DNA of 64,000 nt, taken from the NCBI GenBank assembly GCA_938084845.1, contig CALKEB010000028.1:44479-108478 (forward strand), read 5' to 3'. Both the position numbers and the translations under genes were made by a program. Below, piece by piece: positions 60,367 through 64,000 of the stretch. Position 1 is the first letter of the stretch, and each line of letters begins with the position of its first letter. The notes under the pieces were generated by a model. The model searched no databases and was not told the origin of the DNA. It saw nothing but the letters and a program-made list of their open reading frames with translations. This DNA is from an uncultured Polaribacter sp. GTDB lineage: Bacteria; Bacteroidota; Bacteroidia; Flavobacteriales; Flavobacteriaceae.

Positions 60367-61602
60367 ATGGCAATTGTAAAACCGTTTAAAGCTGTAAGAC
60401 CCAGTAGAGATAAAGCTGCACTAGTTTCTTCAAAATCTTACGAGACGTATACACCCGCTGAATTAGGAGCTAAACTAAACTTTAATCCATTTACTTTCTT
60501 GCATATTTTAAATCCAGATTACAAATACCATCAAGAAGTTTCTAGTGAACAGCGGTTTCAGTTAGTTCAAAAAAAATACAACGAATTTAAAAAGAGTGAT
60601 TACTTCTCTAAAGACGATACCCCTGCATTTTACATTTATCAAAAAAATACACCTACAAACTCATTTTGTGGCATAATTTCTGCAGCTGCAGCAAAAGATT
60701 ACCATAATAACGTCATTAAAAAACACGAAGATACACTTCAAAAAAGGGAAGTTCTTTTTGAAAAATATCTAAAAAAAACTGGATTTAATGCAGAACCTGT
60801 GCTTCTTACGTATCCAGAAAATAAAGTTATTGAAGCTATTATTAAAAAAAATAAAAAAGAAAGACCTGAATACGAGTTTACTACCACAGATAAAAACACA
60901 CATTTTCTTTGGGTAATAGATGATAATGATGAAATTAATCAAATTACTGAAGCATTTAAAAAAGTAACTACCTTATACATTGCAGATGGTCATCATAGAA
61001 CTACTTCTTCTTGCTTATTAGCAAATAAATTAGCAAAAGAAAATAAAAATCACACTGGTAATGAGCCTTATAATTTTTTTATGAGCTACTTACTACCAGA
61101 CAATCAATTAGCTATTCACGAATTCAACCGATTTATTAGAGATTTAAATGGACTAACCGCTAGCGAATTTCTAGAGGAATTGGCACAGGTTTTTAAAATT
61201 CAAAAAAAATACCAGGAAATTTTTAAACCTTTAGAAAAAAATCAGTTTAGCATGTATTTAGAGGGTGAATTTTATGCCCTAAACTTAAAAAAAACGGTAT
61301 ATAAAATTACAGATGCTTTAAGTAGTTTAGACGCTCAAATACTATATACAACTGTTTTAAAACCAATTTTAGGAATTAAAGATATTCGAAACGATTATAA
61401 AATTGTTTATTCACAAAATAAGTTAGGTAGTTTAGAGTTAAAAACAAAAGTAGATTCAGGTGAATTTAAAGTATCTTTTGGAATGCTACCTGCCACTATT
61501 GGAGAATTGAAAACGATTGTAGATTCAAATTTATTAATGCCACCAAAAACAACGTTTATAGAACCAAAATTAAGAAGTGCTTTAACTATTTATGAGCTAT
61601 AA
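60367..61602 (+). CDS. DUF1015 protein
   Basis: The 411-residue product has IVKPFKAVRPSRDKAALV, FLHILNPDYKYHQEV, FYIYQKN and CGIISAAAAKDY, then TLYIADGHHRTTSSCLLA and NFFMSYLLPDNQLAIHEFNRFI. This is DUF1015, a family of unknown activity whose members commonly sit beside serC and serA. The HH in DGHHRT suggests a metal or phosphate site. It starts 28 bases after the serA-like gene and overlaps yggS, so it belongs to the same operon. Confidence 0.9.
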   Translation: MAIVKPFKAVRPSRDKAALVSSKSYETYTPAELGAKLNFNPFTFLHILNPDYKYHQEVSSEQRFQLVQKKYNEFKKSDYFSKDDTPAFYIYQKNTPTNSFCGIISAAAAKDYHNNVIKKHEDTLQKREVLFEKYLKKTGFNAEPVLLTYPENKVIEAIIKKNKKERPEYEFTTTDKNTHFLWVIDDNDEINQITEAFKKVTTLYIADGHHRTTSSCLLANKLAKENKNHTGNEPYNFFMSYLLPDNQLAIHEFNRFIRDLNGLTASEFLEELAQVFKIQKKYQEIFKPLEKNQFSMYLEGEFYALNLKKTVYKITDALSSLDAQILYTTVLKPILGIKDIRNDYKIVYSQNKLGSLELKTKVDSGEFKVSFGMLPATIGELKTIVDSNLLMPPKTTFIEPKLRSALTIYEL

Positions 61603-62272
61603 AATGATTCAAGAAAACTTAAAAAAAATAAAAAATACTATACCAGAAGAAGTAACCCTAGTTGCAGTCTCAAAAACAAAACCAGTAGCAGATTTACAAA
61701 AGGCCTATGATGCTGGTCAGCGTGTTTTTGGAGAAAATAAAATACAAGAAATGGTAGATAAGTATACACAACTACCAAAAGACATACAGTGGCATATGAT
61801 AGGGCATTTACAAAGCAATAAGGTGAAGTATATGGCCCATTTTGTAAATTTAATTCATGGTGTTGATAAGTTAAAAACGTTAACAGTTATTAATAAAGAA
61901 GCCAAAAAACACGATAGAGTAATTGACTGCCTACTACAAGCTAAAATTGCCAAAGAAGAAACCAAGTTTGGGTTGTCTTTTTCTGCTATTGAAGAAATAC
62001 TTAACTCAGAAGATTTTTTAGCATTACAAAATATTAATATTGTCGGTTTTATGGGAATGGCCACCTTTACTGAGAATACAGAACAATTAGAAGAGGAATT
62101 TTCATCGCTTAAACATTTTTTTGATACTCAAAAAAAACAGAAAAAATTACCAAACTGTAACCTAAATATTCTTTCAATGGGCATGAGTGGTGATTACCCT
62201 TTAGCCATAAAAAATGGAAGTACTATGGTAAGAGTGGGTAGTGCTATATTTGGCAATCGAAATTATAATTAG
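61592..62272 (+). CDS. YggS-type PLP homeostasis protein
   Basis: YggS/PLPBP binds pyridoxal phosphate and keeps free cofactor balanced; it has no known catalytic activity. The 226-residue TIM barrel has VTLVAVSKTKPVADLQKAY with the PLP lysine, GQRVFGENKIQEMVDK, WHMIGHLQSNKVKYM, and LSMGMSGDYPLAIKNGSTMVRVGSAIFG. Two ATGs, at 61592 and 61604, are both plausible: the first overlaps DUF1015 by 11 bases, the second lies just after its stop. A homeostasis role fits with PLP-using SerC in the same run. Confidence 0.93.
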   Translation: MSYKMIQENLKKIKNTIPEEVTLVAVSKTKPVADLQKAYDAGQRVFGENKIQEMVDKYTQLPKDIQWHMIGHLQSNKVKYMAHFVNLIHGVDKLKTLTVINKEAKKHDRVIDCLLQAKIAKEETKFGLSFSAIEEILNSEDFLALQNINIVGFMGMATFTENTEQLEEEFSSLKHFFDTQKKQKKLPNCNLNILSMGMSGDYPLAIKNGSTMVRVGSAIFGNRNYN

Positions 62273-62296
62273 TAATTTTAACAAAAATAAAAAAAT

Positions 62297-63382
62297 TTGT
62301 ACGCAATATTAGATATTGAGACTACTGGAGGTAAGTTTAATGAAGAAGGAATAACTGAGATTGCAATTTATAAATTTGATGGTCATGAGGTTGTAGACCA
62401 ATTTATTTCTTTAATTAATCCAGAAAAGCCAATTCAAGAATTTGTTGTAAAACTTACAGGCATCAACAATAAAATGCTAAGAAATGCTCCAAAATTTTAT
62501 GAGGTTGCAAAACGAATCGTAGAAATTACCAAAAACTGTATTCTGGTTGCTCATAACTCTAGTTTTGACTATCGTATTCTAAGAACAGAATTTAATAGAC
62601 TTGGTTTTGATTTTGAAAGAAATACTTTATGTACAGTAGAACTAAGTCAAGCATTAATACAAAACCAACCTTCTTATAGTTTAGGCAAACTAACAAAATC
62701 TTTAGGAATACCTATAACAGACAGGCATAGGGCAACAGGAGATGCTTTGGCTACAGTAAAATTATTTAAACTACTGCTGGCAAAAGACGATAAAAAAAGC
62801 ATAATACAGAATGCAATAAAATACTTTGATAAACGATTAGAGAAAGAAAAACTAAAAAATTTAATTGAAGAAATCCCAACTGTGCTCGGAGTATTCTATG
62901 TCCATGATGCTAATGGAAAAGTTATTTATATCGGTAAGGGAAAAAATATAAAATCTGAAATAAATAATCTTTTTATAAAAACTTCAAGAAGATCTGTAAA
63001 AATTCAAGAAAGAGCCATTTCTGTTTCCTTTGAAAAAACAGGTAATGAACTGTTTACAAGATTAAAATACTACTTAGAATTAGAAAATTTAGCGCCTAAG
63101 TTTAATTTCAAAAAGAAATTTAAACATGCTGATGAGGATTTTAATAATGATAATTTTTTACTTATTGATAAAGGAAGAGAGGTAGAAGAACATGCCGTTG
63201 TTCTTATTGAAAACAATCAAGTTAAGAGTTATGGTTACACGAGTTTAGCCTATCAAGAAAATAACATCGAAATCTTAAAATCTGTACTTACCACTATTGA
63301 ACATTCAGAGATTGCCAAAACAATTACCAAAAATTTCTTAAATAGAAATAAGGTAAAAAAAATAGTAAGATTAGAAAGTTGA
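62297..63382 (+). CDS. DEDDh exonuclease fused to a degenerate GIY-YIG domain
   Basis: The 361-residue product starts with TTG at 62297; this keeps MYAILDIETTGG, the first exonuclease motif (Asp6, Glu8). Asp91 in FDYRIL and His144/Asp149 in RHRATGDA complete a DnaQ-like 3'-5' exonuclease (1-165). Residues about 198-270 resemble the UvrC/Cho GIY-YIG domain: GVFYVHDANGKVIYIGKGKNI, ending APKFNFKKKF. The catalytic Arg of GIY-YIG is Glu221 here, and the Glu nine residues before the PxFN motif is Tyr258. The fusion is known in other bacteria; loss of nuclease residues is read from the sequence. Confidence 0.88.
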   Translation: MYAILDIETTGGKFNEEGITEIAIYKFDGHEVVDQFISLINPEKPIQEFVVKLTGINNKMLRNAPKFYEVAKRIVEITKNCILVAHNSSFDYRILRTEFNRLGFDFERNTLCTVELSQALIQNQPSYSLGKLTKSLGIPITDRHRATGDALATVKLFKLLLAKDDKKSIIQNAIKYFDKRLEKEKLKNLIEEIPTVLGVFYVHDANGKVIYIGKGKNIKSEINNLFIKTSRRSVKIQERAISVSFEKTGNELFTRLKYYLELENLAPKFNFKKKFKHADEDFNNDNFLLIDKGREVEEHAVVLIENNQVKSYGYTSLAYQENNIEILKSVLTTIEHSEIAKTITKNFLNRNKVKKIVRLES

Positions 63383-63510
63383 TGCAGAATTAAGTCCTAA
63401 ACTTAATGAAAAACTCTTTCGAATTAAGAAATTTATCTCCCTCAAAAAATATTAGTTCTATATATTTTTTTTACTAATTTATTTAGACTAGATTTATGTT
63501 TTAACCCCAT

Positions 63511-63816
63511 ATGAATCAAGAGGAATTAATCTTAAAATTTCAAAAAAAAGATAGTAAAGCCTACGAAAAACTTTACAATATGTATTGTGATAGTATTTCT
63601 GGCGTTGTCAATACTATTGTGAAAAATGATGAAATTACACAGGAAATCACACAAGACGTTTTTATAAAAGCATGGAATAAATCTGCTACTTATTCCTCTA
63701 AAAAAGGGCGTTTTTTTTCATGGTTGCTTAATATTGCAAGAAATGCTGCCATAGACTACACACGGTCAAAAAAATTTAAACAGACAAAACAAAACCTTAA
63801 TGCTGATTTTTTGTAG
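63511..63816 (+). CDS. ECF sigma factor, region 2 part ending at an in-frame stop after a slippery T-run
   Basis: The 101-codon frame encodes sigma region 2: KDSKAYEKLYNMYCDSISGVV, ITQEITQDVFIKAWNKSA and FFSWLLNIARNAAIDYTRSKKFK. It stops at TAG (63814-63816) right after T TTT TTG (63807-63813). The -1 frame continues straight into sigma region 4. A sigma factor lacking region 4 cannot recognise a -35-type element, so either frameshifting or transcript slippage makes the full protein, or the gene is broken, or one T is missing from the sequence. The rest of the gene runs past the window edge, so no anti-sigma can be seen. Confidence 0.85.
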   Translation: MNQEELILKFQKKDSKAYEKLYNMYCDSISGVVNTIVKNDEITQEITQDVFIKAWNKSATYSSKKGRFFSWLLNIARNAAIDYTRSKKFKQTKQNLNADFL

Positions 63817-64000
63817 ATATATTAGAAAGCAGTGCTAACTTAAATAATGTTGTTAATACAATAGGTTTAAAAGAGTATGTTTCTAACTTAGGTGAAACAT
63901 GTAGAAATGTTATTGAACATTTATATTTTAAAGGATTTACCCAAAAAGAAACGGCAGAAGCCTTAAGCATAACTCTTGGAACTATAAAAACAAGAAATGG
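63813..64000 (+). other. Region 4 part of the terminal ECF sigma gene, in the -1 frame (partial)
   Basis: Reading from G63813 gives VDILESSANLNNVVNTIG, then ETCRNVIEHLYFKGFTQKE and TAEALSITLGTIKTRN before the window ends. FTQKETAEAL..TLGTIKTR is the helix-turn-helix of sigma region 4.2. It joins the upstream frame with no gap when one base is re-read at T TTT TTG, or when the T-run has seven instead of six Ts. Confidence 0.8.

Noticed and set aside
1..64000. CRISPR arrays, insertion sequences, integrases or toxin-antitoxin pairs
   Set aside because: No regularly spaced repeats, transposase motifs, integrase tyrosine or serine signatures, or paired small genes of known toxin families were found.

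Overview
The window is a stretch of ordinary chromosome from an AT-rich member of the Bacteroidota, almost certainly a marine-type Flavobacteriaceae (Polaribacter/Tenacibaculum-like). The reasons are the very low GC, TAnnTTTG-type -7 boxes with little Shine-Dalgarno signal, lineage families (DUF4290, a DUF6503-like lipoprotein, PorT-like barrels, a split transketolase, an Alvin-type ferredoxin with an insertion), bacillithiol synthesis (BshB1) and many short LxxC lipoproteins. No insertion sequence, CRISPR array or clear prophage was seen. The genus is inference; the sequence supports the family level at best.

Layout. 1-5.8 kb: the 3' end of a clpB-like gene, a histidine-phosphatase lipoprotein, smpB overlapping maf, the C-terminal transketolase subunit without its partner, a barrel protein, bcp and an nth lacking the Fe-S cysteines. 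5.6-6.4 kb: an ECF sigma gene followed by an unlisted 47-codon gene. 6.6-12.3 kb: uvrA, a small HTH regulator with a long palindrome upstream, tRNA-His, and a gamma-family PLP enzyme overlapping bshB1. 12.3-18.8 kb: DUF2520/kdsC/DUF2147, pcm, an oxidoreductase/3-hydroxyacyl-CoA dehydrogenase/PagL-like run, then dps divergent from oxyR. 18.9-30.6 kb: an ABC-F protein, a thioredoxin-fold lipoprotein, a DEAD-box helicase with a switch-like leader, a UshA-like nucleotidase with an HMG-CoA lyase, an MFS transporter and acnB. 30.9-37.6 kb: rnpB, grpE-dnaJ, DUF4290-murA and pcrA/uvrD. 38.5-42 kb: a B12 module with a cobalamin riboswitch, a BtuB-like receptor and a BtuF-like binding protein. 42-52.2 kb: parE-parC, then a lysA-to-topB run. 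52.4-63.4 kb: VF530/aminopeptidase P, gcvT, ychF, ferredoxin, and a run of acyl-CoA reductase, serC, a serA-like gene, DUF1015, yggS and an exonuclease/GIY-YIG fusion. The window ends inside an ECF sigma gene whose two halves lie in different frames.

How the genes work together. Peroxide and thiol defence is spread over oxyR-dps, bcp and bshB1. Nucleic-acid maintenance is well represented (uvrA, nth, pcrA, parCE, topB, the exonuclease fusion). The B12 module is controlled by its riboswitch, but the ABC permease and ATPase are not in the window.

Most interesting points. Several core proteins carry unusual active sites: MurA with Asp in place of the fosfomycin-target Cys, Nth without its Fe-S cluster, DnaJ with only two CxxCxGxG motifs, an ABC-F protein predicted to have one live and one dead ATP site, a SerA-like protein lacking the catalytic Arg and His, and a GIY-YIG domain lacking its Arg and Glu. 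At the RNA level the strongest candidates are the mutually exclusive hairpins before the DEAD-box start codon and a T TTT TTG heptamer directly before the stop in the terminal sigma gene. No wholly new multi-gene system was identified.
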